The translations under genes were made by a program, and so were the position numbers. From an uncultured Pelagimonas sp. (GTDB lineage: Bacteria; Pseudomonadota; Alphaproteobacteria; Rhodobacterales; Rhodobacteraceae), in NCBI GenBank assembly GCA_947497905.1, contig CANMIH010000005.1, forward strand, positions 62,001 through 126,000: DNA of 64,000 bases. The letters run 5' to 3'. Of this stretch, positions 1 through 9,015 are shown piece by piece. Within the stretch, counting starts at the first letter, position 1; each line of letters begins with the position of its first letter. A model generated the notes under the pieces. It did no database searches. It was not told where the DNA came from and saw only the letters and a list, made by a program, of their open reading frames with translations.

Positions 1-1580
1 TGGTGCAGACCAATCGACGGCTCATCCAGAACATATAGAACGCCGGTCAGGCCCGACCCGATCTGGCTCGCCAAGCGGATCCGCTGGCTTTCGCCGCCCG
101 ACAGCGTCCCTGAGGACCGAGACAGCGACAGATACTCAAGCCCCACATTGTTCAGGAAGCCAAGCCGTTCGCGGATCTCTTTCAGGATAGCCCGCGCGAT
201 TTCGTTTTTCTGAGCAGTCAGTGCGTCAGGGACGGTGTCGATCCAGGCAAAGGCTTCTTTGATCGACATCTCGACCACCTGCCCGGCATGCAACCCGCCG
301 ATCTTCACCGCCAAGGCTTCGGGACGCAGGCGATAGCCACCGCAGGCCCCACAGGGACGGTTGTTCTGATAGCGCTCAAACTCTTCGCGGATCCAGTTGG
401 AATCGGTCTCACGATAGCGGCGCTCCATATTGGGGATCACGCCCTCAAAAGCCCGTTCAACCTGATACACCCGGCCCGCTTCGTCGTAACGGAACAGAAT
501 TTCCTCTTCGCCAGAGCCGTAGAGGAACACCTTCTGAACCTTCTCAGGCACATCTTTCCAGCGCGCGTTTTTGTCGAACTCATAGTGTTTGGCAATCGCA
601 TCAATAGTTTGCAGGAAGTACGGTGATTTCCCTTTGCGCCAAGGCGCCAAAGCACCATCCGCGATCTTCAGCGTCACATCCGGCACCACCAGGCGTTCAT
701 CAAAGAACAGTTCAGCCCCCAGACCGTCACAATCCGGGCAGGCGCCAAACGGCGCGTTGAAGGAGAACAGACGCGGTTCGATCTCAGGAATGGTGAACCC
801 CGATTCCGGGCAGGCAAAGTTCTCGCTAAAGGTAATACGCTCAGGGTCGCCCTCACGTGGTGCGGTTTCTAGGATGGCGATACCTTCCGCCAGATCTAGC
901 GCGGTGCGGAAACTGTCGGCCAGACGGGTTTCCATGCCCTCACGCACGACAATCCGATCCACAACAACATCAATGTCGTGGCGGAATTTCTTGTCCAGTG
1001 TCGGCGGTGTGTCGAGTTCGTAAAACTCGCCATCCACTTTCACCCGCTGGAACCCCTGCTTGCGCAGTTCCAGAAACTCTTTTTTGTACTCACCTTTGCG
1101 GTCGCGCACGATTGGGGCAAGAAGATAGCCCCGCGTGCCCTCGTCCATCCCCATGACTCGGTCAACCATATCCTGCACCTGCTGCGCCTCAATCGGCAGC
1201 CCGGTGGCGGGGCTATAGGGCGTGCCAACACGGGCAAAGAGCAGACGCAGATAATCGTAGATTTCGGTCACAGTGCCCACGGTAGACCGAGGGTTCTTCG
1301 ACGTGGTTTTCTGTTCGATCGAAATCGCAGGAGACAAACCCGAGATGTGATCCACATCGGGTTTTTCCATCATATCAAGGAACTGGCGCGCATAGGCCGA
1401 AAGGCTTTCGACATAGCGACGCTGCCCTTCGGCATAGACTGTATCAAAGGCGAGGCTTGATTTCCCCGAGCCAGACAGACCGGTGATCACCACCAGCTGA
1501 TCGCGTGGAATATCCACATCGATCGATTTCAGATTGTGCTCGCGCGCGCCGCGCACTTCGATTTGCTTCAGCTCAGGCAT
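1..1580 (-). CDS. uvrA: Excinuclease ABC subunit A (partial, C-terminus beyond left edge)
   Basis: Damage-recognition ATPase of nucleotide excision repair, acting with UvrB on DNA in the cytoplasm. About the first 526 residues are present. The N-terminus begins [18 protein letters not shown], followed by a Walker A motif ([12 protein letters not shown], near residue 35) and the Q-loop region. A CPxCxGLG half of the first zinc module and an ABC signature [14 protein letters not shown] appear close to the left edge. The family is about 950 residues, so the gene simply runs off the window. The ATG at 1578-1580 matches the family's N-terminus. A LexA-type direct repeat lies 67 bases upstream, so SOS control is likely. 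Confidence 0.97.
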   Translation of the reverse strand, partial: MPELKQIEVRGAREHNLKSIDVDIPRDQLVVITGLSGSGKSSLAFDTVYAEGQRRYVESLSAYARQFLDMMEKPDVDHISGLSPAISIEQKTTSKNPRSTVGTVTEIYDYLRLLFARVGTPYSPATGLPIEAQQVQDMVDRVMGMDEGTRGYLLAPIVRDRKGEYKKEFLELRKQGFQRVKVDGEFYELDTPPTLDKKFRHDIDVVVDRIVVREGMETRLADSFRTALDLAEGIAILETAPREGDPERITFSENFACPESGFTIPEIEPRLFSFNAPFGACPDCDGLGAELFFDERLVVPDVTLKIADGALAPWRKGKSPYFLQTIDAIAKHYEFDKNARWKDVPEKVQKVFLYGSGEEEILFRYDEAGRVYQVERAFEGVIPNMERRYRETDSNWIREEFERYQNNRPCGACGGYRLRPEALAVKIGGLHAGQVVEMSIKEAFAWIDTVPDALTAQKNEIARAILKEIRERLGFLNNVGLEYLSLSRSSGTLSGGESQRIRLASQIGSGLTGVLYVLDEPSIGLH

Positions 1581-1646
1581 CGTGCCCCCCAATACGTGGT
1601 GCGCTAGAGATAGTGGATTGGAATGAAATCGCCAATCGAAAAGTGA

Positions 1647-1661
1647 GAACATTAAAAGAAC
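1647..1661 (-). promoter_or_regulatory. SOS box (LexA site) of uvrA
   Basis: GAAC-N7-GAAC on the plus strand, which reads GTTCTTTTAATGTTC on the uvrA strand. This is an exact match to the alphaproteobacterial LexA direct repeat GTTCN7GTTC. It sits between uvrA and the divergent rhodanese gene, at promoter distance from the uvrA start. uvrA is a classical LexA target, which supports the call. Confidence 0.85.
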
Positions 1662-1681
1662 AAAATACATTCACCCTTTAC

Positions 1682-1697
1682 ATTCCATTATTGGAAT
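1682..1697. promoter_or_regulatory. Inverted repeat upstream of the rhodanese gene
   Basis: ATTCCA-TTAT-TGGAAT is a perfect 6-bp inverted repeat with a 4-base centre. It lies 35 bases before the rhodanese start, in an AT-rich promoter region. Its size and position suit an operator for a dimeric regulator (for instance ArsR-like), but no regulator gene lies beside it. The identity is inference. Confidence 0.3.
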
Positions 1698-1731
1698 TTA
1701 AATGTGAGGCTCAAACTTAAGGAGCCAAGAC

Positions 1732-2088
1732 ATGTTGTCCTTTCTCTCCAAGCTGCGCGGTGGAATGTCCGCTGCCGAGGCCGTTTCGAAATCTGCTGCG
1801 GGCGATCTAGTGGTGATCGACATCCGCGAGCCCGGTGAAGTCTCGGTCACGGGCAAAGCCAAAGGCGCCCTCGCGATCCCGGCATCAGATCTCAAGATCA
1901 AGGCAAACCCCACCCACGCAGGCTGTCACATCGCACTAAAATCCGGCAAACCCGTTGCGGTCTACTGCGCGTCGGGCGCACGTTCAGCGATGGTCACCGG
2001 ATTGCTCAAACGACTGGGACACAAAGAAGTGCATAACATCGGTGGTCTGGGACACTGGCAGCGAGCAGGTGGCGCCGTTACGTGTTAG
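1732..2088 (+). CDS. Rhodanese-domain protein (single-domain sulfurtransferase)
   Basis: A 118-residue cytoplasmic rhodanese. The fold motif VVIDIREPGE is near residue 30. The active loop CASGARSA has the persulfide-forming cysteine at about residue 79, followed by the closing VHNIGGLGHW segment. Such proteins carry or transfer sulfane sulfur; the physiological donor is not visible here. AAGGAG lies seven bases before the ATG. The gene is divergent from uvrA and stands alone, so it is probably its own transcription unit. Confidence is high for the fold and low for the exact role. Confidence 0.9.
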   Translation: MLSFLSKLRGGMSAAEAVSKSAAGDLVVIDIREPGEVSVTGKAKGALAIPASDLKIKANPTHAGCHIALKSGKPVAVYCASGARSAMVTGLLKRLGHKEVHNIGGLGHWQRAGGAVTC

Positions 2089-2167
2089 GTGCGGTATTCC
2101 CGCCTTGCTTTAAGCCCCCTTTGCAGAGACGCTCAGGTCAGTGAATTTCGATTGACCGGAGTATATG

Positions 2168-4360
2168 ATGCGACTTTTTCGTCTGCTGACCCTCTGTGCC
2201 ACCGCGCTGCCCAGCGCGCTTTTGGCGCAAGAGGCCCCCTCTACCATCCTTGTACTTGACGGCTCTGGCTCGATGTGGGGCCAGATCGACGGCAAAGCCA
2301 AAATCACCATTGCGCAAAGCGTTGTCGGTGACCTGCTTGGCACCTTACCCGATGACATCAATCTGGGGTTGACGGTCTATGGGCATCGCGAAAAAGGCAA
2401 CTGCCGCGATATCGAAACCATCGTCGCGCCCGCCCGCGGCACACGCGCAACCATCGCTTCAGCGGTCGCGGGGATCAAACCCAAAGGCAAAACGCCTTTG
2501 TCAGACGCCGTACGACAGGCGGCAGAAAGCCTGCGTTACACCGAAGAGAAGGCAACTGTGATCCTCGTCTCTGATGGGCGCGAAACCTGTAACGCTGATC
2601 CCTGTGCTGTGGGACGCGCGCTGGAAGAGGCCGGAGTGGATTTCACTACACATGTGGTCGGGTTTGATGTCTCGGGAGACGAGGTCGCCCGCGCACAGCT
2701 TCAATGCCTCGCCGAAGCCACAGGCGGCACCTATGTGCAGGCCGATGATGCCGATACGCTGTCTCAGGCTTTGATCGCAATTGCGGAAGAGCCCGAGCCC
2801 GTTGCCGTCGCCATCACCTTCCGCGCTTTGGACGGTGACAACGGGCCGGTTCTATCCTCCGATATTTTATGGACGCTCACCGATGACACAGGCGCGCAAA
2901 CCCAGTTGGATGGAGCCACGCCTGATTTGTCGCTGTTTGATGGCACCTATACGGCAAGCGCGCTCCGTCTAACCGATGAGGAAGAGCGCGAGACACAGTT
3001 TACCGTGGCAGGTGGTGCCATGAACGTCACAGTAACCTTCCCCTTCGCGCTGCCCAGCGCCACGGTCACCGGACCTGAAACAGCAGTTATCGGCAGTACC
3101 ATTGAGGTGTCGTGGGACGGACCAGCCGGTGACGGAGACTTTGTGTCAGTACATGACGTGAACGGAGATGTCTGGCCTATCAACTATAGCGCGATTTCCA
3201 ACGGCAATCCTCTAGCGCTCAGGATGCCGGGACAACCCGGCCAATACGAGCTGCGCTATCAGATCGCGCGGGACCGGACAGTGATTGCCCGCACCCCTAT
3301 TGAGATCACCGACGCTTTGGTGACCATGGAGGCGCCTGACACAGCTGAGATCGGGGCTACGATCCAGATCCAGTGGACCGGCCCGGATCATCGGGGCGAT
3401 TTCATCTCAGTGCATGAGGTCAATGGCGATGTCTGGCCTATCAACTATACAGCCACCAATGAGGGGTCACCGCTTAATCTGCGTATGCCCTCTATCCCCG
3501 GTGACTATGAGATCCGGTATCAATTGGCGGAAGAGAGAGAAGTGATCTATCGCCAGCCGATCACCATCACCGAAGCGCAGCTTGCCCTCACCGCTCCTGA
3601 GCGTGCAGAAATAGGGCAAAGCATCTCGGTCACTTGGACCGGCCCCGACAATGATGGCGATTTTATCTCTGTCCACGACGCGGGTGGAGATGTCTGGCCC
3701 ATCAACTATACCGGCACCCATGAGGGGTCGCCTCTCACGCTCCGGATGCCCTCTATCCCCGGTGACTATGAAATCCGATATCAGCTGGCCGAGGAACGTG
3801 AGGTTGTGCATCGTGTGCCCATCACCATCACAGAAACCCAAGTAAACCTGACCCATGCGCCCAGCGCTGGCATTGGCGAAACCATCTCGGTGACTTGGAC
3901 AGGCCCCAAAAACGACGGCGACTTCATCTCTGTGCATGATGCAGGAGGAGATGTCTGGCCTATCAACTATACCGGCGCACATGAAGGGTCTCCTCTCACG
4001 CTGCGCATGCCCTCTAACCCCGGTGACTATGAGATCCGTTATCAACTGGCCGAGGAGCGCGCAGTGGTGGCCCGCACGCCGATTTCGGTAACCCCTGTCG
4101 AGGTGACATTGACCGCACCCGCCTCAGGCAAAGCCGACAGCCACGTGACCGTCGACTGGACCGGTCCGGGCAACCGGGGGGACTTTATCTCGATCCACGA
4201 GGTTGGGGGCGATGTCTGGGGGCAAAACAACGAAAGCCTGCGCGACGGCTCTTCGGTTGAGCTTCGCCTTCCAGAGACACCGGGCGCGTATGAGATCCGC
4301 TATCAACTGGCCGAAGAACGGGCGGTGATTGCACGCATCCCCATTACCGTTACCGAATAA
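2168..4360 (+). CDS. Secreted von Willebrand A protein with five 87-residue repeats
   Basis: A 730-residue exported protein. A signal peptide covers residues 1 to about 20 (cleavage after SALLA). A VWA domain (about 25-205) has the metal-site motif DGSGS near residue 31 and the later VSDGRETCN segment. After a linker come five tandem repeats of exactly 87 residues, each with GDF(I/V)S(I/V)H, GGDVW or NGDVW, and YE(I/L)RYQ(L/I)A motifs and predicted to be beta-rich. The repeats fill the rest of the protein and no membrane anchor follows. Two adjacent ATGs (2165, 2168) are possible; GGAG spacing favours the second. A bidirectional terminator follows. The role is unknown; VWA and sandwich repeats suggest binding or adhesion at the envelope. 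Confidence 0.85.
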   Translation: MRLFRLLTLCATALPSALLAQEAPSTILVLDGSGSMWGQIDGKAKITIAQSVVGDLLGTLPDDINLGLTVYGHREKGNCRDIETIVAPARGTRATIASAVAGIKPKGKTPLSDAVRQAAESLRYTEEKATVILVSDGRETCNADPCAVGRALEEAGVDFTTHVVGFDVSGDEVARAQLQCLAEATGGTYVQADDADTLSQALIAIAEEPEPVAVAITFRALDGDNGPVLSSDILWTLTDDTGAQTQLDGATPDLSLFDGTYTASALRLTDEEERETQFTVAGGAMNVTVTFPFALPSATVTGPETAVIGSTIEVSWDGPAGDGDFVSVHDVNGDVWPINYSAISNGNPLALRMPGQPGQYELRYQIARDRTVIARTPIEITDALVTMEAPDTAEIGATIQIQWTGPDHRGDFISVHEVNGDVWPINYTATNEGSPLNLRMPSIPGDYEIRYQLAEEREVIYRQPITITEAQLALTAPERAEIGQSISVTWTGPDNDGDFISVHDAGGDVWPINYTGTHEGSPLTLRMPSIPGDYEIRYQLAEEREVVHRVPITITETQVNLTHAPSAGIGETISVTWTGPKNDGDFISVHDAGGDVWPINYTGAHEGSPLTLRMPSNPGDYEIRYQLAEERAVVARTPISVTPVEVTLTAPASGKADSHVTVDWTGPGNRGDFISIHEVGGDVWGQNNESLRDGSSVELRLPETPGAYEIRYQLAEERAVIARIPITVTE
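3053..4357 (+). repeat. Five tandem 261-bp coding repeats
   Basis: The GDF(I/V)SVH codons recur at 3137, 3398, 3659, 3920 and 4181, a strict period of 261 bp (87 codons) with no insertions or deletions. Repeats 2 to 4 are the most alike (shared GDVWPINYT and PGDYEIRYQLAEERE). Repeats 1 and 5 have drifted, and repeat 5 has GQNN in place of PINY. This pattern fits internal duplication of a central unit. Confidence 0.9.
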
Positions 4361-4370
4361 GCAAAACAGA

Positions 4371-4404
4371 AAACGCAGCCCTCTCTCTGGGGCTGCGTTT
4401 TATT
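4371..4404. terminator. Rho-independent terminator shared by convergent genes
   Basis: A perfect 10-bp stem AAACGCAGCC / GGCTGCGTTT with a 10-base loop, T-rich on the plus side (TTTTATTTT) and A-rich on the other. It lies between the ends of the VWA gene and the dioxygenase gene, so it can serve both strands. Confidence 0.85.
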
Positions 4405-4417
4405 TTGGGTGATGCGA

Positions 4418-5197
4418 TCAGTTCAAACGGCCGTAAAAGGTCATACGCGCCGCCTCAGACAGAGAGACACCGGGTTCGGCGTTATAGGCCAGCACCGCAA
4501 GCATCCTAGTCCGCTCACCCGCATTGGGGGCAACCCGGTGGATCGAGTTGCGACCGCGGAAGAACACCAGAGTCCCCGCCTCGGCCTCCATCACCTCAAC
4601 CGGCTTTTTTCCGTCCAGGATGTCGGCCACATCGTCAAATCCCATTTCGCCATTATCCGCATCCCGCACACCGGTGACATATTCGAACTGTCCCCCGGCC
4701 TCGGGGACTTGCACCATCAACGTGATGGAAAAGGATGAATTGTCAAAGTGCCAGCCAAGCTCTTGCCCGGTCTCATGGAAGTGCAGATTGATCGAGGACA
4801 GCGGATCGGCATATTCATGCAGCTCCTTCTCGCCCAGCACCTCACAGAGAAAGCTGCGGAACTCTGGGTCGTCATAAAGCGCACGCAGCGCCGAGTCCTG
4901 CGGCATCAGATCATCGGTGATACAGCCCTTGGACGAGGTCACCATCCGATTGCGCGCGTGATCTTCTGGGTACTCGGTATCTGGCTTGCTGAGGTATACG
5001 GTGTGTTGCTCGGTATTGCCGTAGACCTTGTCGCGGTTGGCCTCACCTTCATCCCGAATTGAGCTGATGGCCGAGGGCATGACAAAACCCGGCATCACAA
5101 AGACACCGCTCTCATCAAACTGACGTTTGCAGGCGGCGCGGAACTCTGGGTCAGCGATCGGAAATGTCTTAAGATCAATAATCTCGGTCAGGGTCAT
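4418..5197 (-). CDS. Fe(II)/2-oxoglutarate dioxygenase (ArpA/phytanoyl-CoA hydroxylase-like)
   Basis: A 259-residue cytoplasmic oxygenase of the HxD...H facial-triad type. H150 and D152 lie in GWHFDNSSFS, the distal histidine H220 in NSIHRV, and a following Arg near 229-231 would bind 2-oxoglutarate. The aspartate is retained (HxD, not HxG), so it should hydroxylate rather than halogenate. The substrate is unknown. The start at 5197 has GGAG seven bases upstream; a longer reading of 11 residues lacks one. It is divergent from a LysR gene across a 110-base spacer with an inverted repeat, which suggests control by that regulator. Confidence 0.8.
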   Translation of the reverse strand: MTLTEIIDLKTFPIADPEFRAACKRQFDESGVFVMPGFVMPSAISSIRDEGEANRDKVYGNTEQHTVYLSKPDTEYPEDHARNRMVTSSKGCITDDLMPQDSALRALYDDPEFRSFLCEVLGEKELHEYADPLSSINLHFHETGQELGWHFDNSSFSITLMVQVPEAGGQFEYVTGVRDADNGEMGFDDVADILDGKKPVEVMEAEAGTLVFFRGRNSIHRVAPNAGERTRMLAVLAYNAEPGVSLSEAARMTFYGRLN

Positions 5198-5270
5198 GTG
5201 GCACTCCGTTGTCTTGAATGGGTCGCTCACATGCTTATCGGGGTTTCAATGATCACCAAAATTGTATTAT

Positions 5271-5292
5271 TTTTCCTTTTAGAAAAGAAAAA
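5271..5292. promoter_or_regulatory. Candidate LysR operator between dioxygenase and lysR genes
   Basis: A near-palindrome in which a CTTTT-AG-AAAAG core is extended by T and A runs with one mismatch. It sits in the divergent spacer about 15 bases before the LysR start. LysR proteins bind AT-rich dyads of T-N11-A form in such positions. The assignment is from position and symmetry only, and AT-rich sequence makes chance symmetry likely. Confidence 0.3.
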
Positions 5293-5307
5293 CTTTGGTT
5301 CAGAGTG

Positions 5308-6222
5308 ATGTCCCGAATAACGCTGAAACAATGCGCCTATTTTCAGGCGGTCGCGCGCAAGGGTGGGATTGCCGCTGCGGCTGAAACTGCGGGCGTATCG
5401 CAACCTGCCATTGCCCAGGCCATTACCAAACTGGAAGACATGACCGGGCTGATCCTGTTTCGGCGTCTCCATGCGCGGGGCATGGAGCTAACCCCGCAGG
5501 GCAGTGCGTTTCTGCGTTACGCGGATCAGCTGCTCACCTATGCCGAGCACATGGACCGCGCGGTCACTGACATTGCCCAGCATCGACAGGGCACGGTGCG
5601 TCTGGGATGTTTTCAGTCCCTCGCGCCATTCTTTCTCGCACAGGTTCTAAGTGGCTATCGCGCCCAGATGCCCGGAGTTGTTCTCGACACCTATGAGATG
5701 CTGCAAGAAGAGCTCACCACCGCGCTTGGCAAAAACGAACTGGATCTCGCCATCCTCTATGATCTGGGGTTGGACACAGGCGCCTTTGATCTACATCCGC
5801 TGTCAGAGGAGCGGCCCTATCTGATTGTCCCCAAGGGGCACCGGCTGGCACAGCAGACCGAAGTGTCGCTCACAGAGATTGATGGCGAGGATTTCGTGCT
5901 CTTTGATGCGCCACAAAGCCGTGAGTTTTATCTCGCGCAGTTCGCCCATCATGGTATCACCCCGCGTATTGCTTACCGCTCGGCCTCAATTGAAACCGTG
6001 CGGTGCTATGTGGCACGCGGGTTGGGGGTGTCGATCCTCTCGATGCGTCCTGCGTCTAACCTGACCTACGACGGACAATCGGTGGTGCCCATTACCCTGA
6101 AAGAAAACTTTGGCCCAACCCGCATCGTCATAGCCACCCGCACCGGCCACGACACCAGCGCGCTGGTGACACCTTTGATTGCCTATTGTCAGGAGCTATT
6201 CCAAGCGACATCACTCCCCTAA
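5308..6222 (+). CDS. LysR-family transcriptional regulator
   Basis: A 304-residue DNA-binding regulator. The winged helix-turn-helix (about residues 3-62) includes KGGIAAAAETAGVSQPAIAQ, and a periplasmic-binding-protein-like effector domain (about 90-300) follows. The start MSRITLKQCAYF aligns with the family; an upstream in-frame extension would add 30 non-homologous residues. It is divergent from the dioxygenase gene, which is its likely target. Its 3' end overlaps the 3' end of aglK by four bases on the opposite strand. Confidence 0.9.
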   Translation: MSRITLKQCAYFQAVARKGGIAAAAETAGVSQPAIAQAITKLEDMTGLILFRRLHARGMELTPQGSAFLRYADQLLTYAEHMDRAVTDIAQHRQGTVRLGCFQSLAPFFLAQVLSGYRAQMPGVVLDTYEMLQEELTTALGKNELDLAILYDLGLDTGAFDLHPLSEERPYLIVPKGHRLAQQTEVSLTEIDGEDFVLFDAPQSREFYLAQFAHHGITPRIAYRSASIETVRCYVARGLGVSILSMRPASNLTYDGQSVVPITLKENFGPTRIVIATRTGHDTSALVTPLIAYCQELFQATSLP

Positions 6223-7304
6223 CGGTACAGCAGCGACTGCCCACTGGCGAAGAGATGTATCTTGTCCGGCGCGGCGGTCAGGCGCACCGCCTGCCCTCGC
6301 ATACCGCGATGCACACCGGGAAGCTTGGCAATCACCGGGTCATCCTCTGTCCGGTTGAAATACAACAAGGTGACTTCGCCCAGTTTTTCGGTGATATCCA
6401 CCTGCCCTTCAAACAGCATCGCCTCATCGGTTTCGATGAAATCCTCGGGGCGCACCCCAACGTTCACCTTGAGCCCCATATCACTGTCAGTGGTCGGATA
6501 GTCCGAGAGCGCCTCACCGCCCCCCTCTAGCCGCACGCGGGTCTGGGTACCTGTCGCAATCACCTCACCCGGCATCAGGTTCATGGCAGGAGAGCCAATA
6601 AACTGCGCCACAAACTCACTATTGGGGCGTTCATATAGTTCAAGCGGAGTACCCACCTGAGCAATCCCCTTGTTCGCCAGCACGACAATCCGGCTGGCAA
6701 GGGTCATCGCCTCAACCTGATCATGGGTCACATAGATCATGGTGCGGTCGGGCATCTGTTCTTTCAGCTGCGCAATCTCGATCCGCGTCGCCACACGCAG
6801 CGCCGCATCCAGATTGGACAGAGGTTCGTCAAACAAAAATACCTTTGGGTCACGCACAATCGAGCGCCCAATCGCCACCCTCTGACGCTGTCCCCCGGAC
6901 AGCGCCTTGGGCAGGCGATCAAGATATGGCTCAAGCTGAAGCATCTTTGCGGCACGTGTAATGGCGGCGTCGATCTCAGCCTTGCCCTTGTTTGCAAGCT
7001 TGAGCGCGAAGGCCATGTTTTCCCGCACAGTCATATGCGGATAGAGCGCATAGGATTGGAACACCATCGCAATGCCGCGTTGGGCGGGCGGCACATCATT
7101 GACCAGCTGTCCGTCGATTTCCAGCTGACCCGACGAGATCTGTTCGAGCCCGGCAATCATCCGCAGCAACGTGGATTTGCCACACCCCGAAGGCCCGACA
7201 AATACAATCAACTCACCGGTATCAATATCGAGGTTGATGTCTTTCAGAACCTCGACGGACCCACCGTAGGTCTTGCCGACGTCGCTCAGCTTGAGTTGTG
7301 TCAT
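6219..7304 (-). CDS. aglK: Alpha-glucoside ABC transporter ATPase
   Basis: A 361-residue ATP-binding subunit that powers sugar import through AglFG. The Walker A motif GPSGCGKST is near residue 38, the signature LSGGQRQRVAIGR near 135, and Walker B VFLFDEPLSNLD follows. The C-terminal TOBE/regulatory extension (about 240-361) is typical of MalK/UgpC-type ATPases. It is the last gene of aglEFGAK, 12 bases after aglA. Gene order identifies it as AglK rather than a generic sugar ATPase. Confidence 0.93.
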   Translation of the reverse strand: MTQLKLSDVGKTYGGSVEVLKDINLDIDTGELIVFVGPSGCGKSTLLRMIAGLEQISSGQLEIDGQLVNDVPPAQRGIAMVFQSYALYPHMTVRENMAFALKLANKGKAEIDAAITRAAKMLQLEPYLDRLPKALSGGQRQRVAIGRSIVRDPKVFLFDEPLSNLDAALRVATRIEIAQLKEQMPDRTMIYVTHDQVEAMTLASRIVVLANKGIAQVGTPLELYERPNSEFVAQFIGSPAMNLMPGEVIATGTQTRVRLEGGGEALSDYPTTDSDMGLKVNVGVRPEDFIETDEAMLFEGQVDITEKLGEVTLLYFNRTEDDPVIAKLPGVHRGMRGQAVRLTAAPDKIHLFASGQSLLYR

Positions 7305-7316
7305 CTTTCTCCCCGC

Positions 7317-8960
7317 TTAAATCTTTTTGGCAATGGCAAACTGCCATGGCCCCAAACGCAGCTTGCCTGCCTCGGCAGATACCGACCCGACGGTTTCGCC
7401 CACTGTCTCCCAGTGGCCTGCGGGCATCTCAATGTCGCCGGGTACGTCACTTAGGTTGAAGGCGCAAAACAGCGTCTCTCCGTCATGGGAGCGTTGAAAG
7501 CTGAACACCTCCCCCGTCACGTCCAGATCCGAATGCAGCCCTTTGACCAAGGCTGGTTGGCTGGAGCGGAAGGCAATTGCGCGCCGGTAATGGTGCAATA
7601 TCGCCTCGGGATCCTGTTCCTGAACCGCAACCGACCGGGCCACATGATCCGATGCAACCGGCAACCAGGACCGCCCCTCCGAGAAACCACCATTCTGGTT
7701 CGATTTTTCCCAGGCCATCGGGGTTCGGCATCCATCGCGGCCTTTGAACTCGGGCCAGAATTCGATGCCATAGGGGTCCTGCAAATCTTCAAATGCCACG
7801 TCGGCCTCTTGCAGGCCCAGTTCTTCGCCCTGATACAGACAAACCGACCCGCGTAGGGTCAGGATCAACATTGACATGGCCCGTTGCGCCGCGTCGCTGA
7901 GATCCCAACGGGTGGCATGGCGCACCACATCGTGGTTGGAGAAGGCCCAACAGGCCCAGCCTTCCGCAGCCTTTTCATCCACAAGCTTCAGAACTTCCGC
8001 AACACGGCCTGCAGATGGCTGGGTTTTGGACAAGAATTCAAAGCTATAGCACATGTGGACCTTGTCACCGCCCGAGGTGTACTGTCCCATGATATCCAGA
8101 CCAAACTGAGCATCGCCCACTTCGCCCACGGCCGTGGCCGCCGGATACTCGTCCAGAACCGCGCGGAAGCGGCGCAGGAACGCAAGGTTCTCGGGCTGGT
8201 TCTTGGAATAGAGATGCAGCTGATGGTTATATGGGTTCACACTAGGCGCAATCGTGTCATCCCGTTGATCTTTGGGGAGAGCGGGATTGCTACGCAGCTC
8301 TTTGTCGTGGACATAAAAGTTGATGGTATCCAGTCGGAACCCATCCACGCCTCGATCCAGCCAGAAACGCACAACATCCAAAAGCGCATCCTGCACATCC
8401 GCGTTGTGAAAGTTCAGATCGGGCTGAGAGGTGAGGAAGTTGTGCAGATAATACTGTTCGCGCCGACTGTCCCACTGCCAGGCTGAGCCACCAAAGATCG
8501 ACAGCCAGTTATTGGGCGGCGTGCCATCCTCTTTCGGGTCGGACCAGACATACCAATCCGCCTTTGGATTGTCGCGGCTGGTGCGGCTTTCTTTGAACCA
8601 TTTGTGCTGATCCGAGCTGTGGGACAGCACGAGATCAATCATGACCTTCAGGCCCAGCTCATGCGCCCGGGCAACCAGCGCATCGAAATCACCCAAGGTG
8701 CCAAACATTGGATCGACATCGCGATAGTCGCTGACATCATACCCAAAGTCCTTCATCGGCGAGGTGAAGAACGGTGAAATCCAGATGGCATCCACACCCA
8801 GAGAGGCGATGTGCGGCAGGCGGCTTGTGATGCCAGGAAGATCTCCGATCCCGTCGCCATTGCTATCCTGATAGCTGCGCGGGTAGACCTGATAGATCAC
8901 CGCACCGCGCCACCAATCCTTGTCTGCCGCTTTGATCAGCTGAGGGTCCATTTTTGTCAT
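7317..8960 (-). CDS. aglA: Alpha-glucosidase (GH13)
   Basis: A 547-residue cytoplasmic glycoside hydrolase that splits imported alpha-glucosides (sucrose, maltose or trehalose type). The TIM barrel begins at WWRGAVIYQVYPRSYQD. The catalytic nucleophile is D211 in DGFRLD, the acid/base E280 in VGEV, and the transition-state aspartate D344 in SNHD. There is no signal peptide, consistent with hydrolysis after uptake. The start at 8960 (MTKMDPQ) sits after AAGAAAG; a longer reading adds 11 residues. It lies between the permease and ATPase genes, exactly as in rhizobial aglEFGAK. Confidence 0.93.
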   Translation of the reverse strand: MTKMDPQLIKAADKDWWRGAVIYQVYPRSYQDSNGDGIGDLPGITSRLPHIASLGVDAIWISPFFTSPMKDFGYDVSDYRDVDPMFGTLGDFDALVARAHELGLKVMIDLVLSHSSDQHKWFKESRTSRDNPKADWYVWSDPKEDGTPPNNWLSIFGGSAWQWDSRREQYYLHNFLTSQPDLNFHNADVQDALLDVVRFWLDRGVDGFRLDTINFYVHDKELRSNPALPKDQRDDTIAPSVNPYNHQLHLYSKNQPENLAFLRRFRAVLDEYPAATAVGEVGDAQFGLDIMGQYTSGGDKVHMCYSFEFLSKTQPSAGRVAEVLKLVDEKAAEGWACWAFSNHDVVRHATRWDLSDAAQRAMSMLILTLRGSVCLYQGEELGLQEADVAFEDLQDPYGIEFWPEFKGRDGCRTPMAWEKSNQNGGFSEGRSWLPVASDHVARSVAVQEQDPEAILHHYRRAIAFRSSQPALVKGLHSDLDVTGEVFSFQRSHDGETLFCAFNLSDVPGDIEMPAGHWETVGETVGSVSAEAGKLRLGPWQFAIAKKI

Positions 8961-9015
8961 TCTTTCTTGTCCTAGTCGCGCAGGCCTCGGCAAGAGGCCA
9001 AGGCAAGACTTTGTT

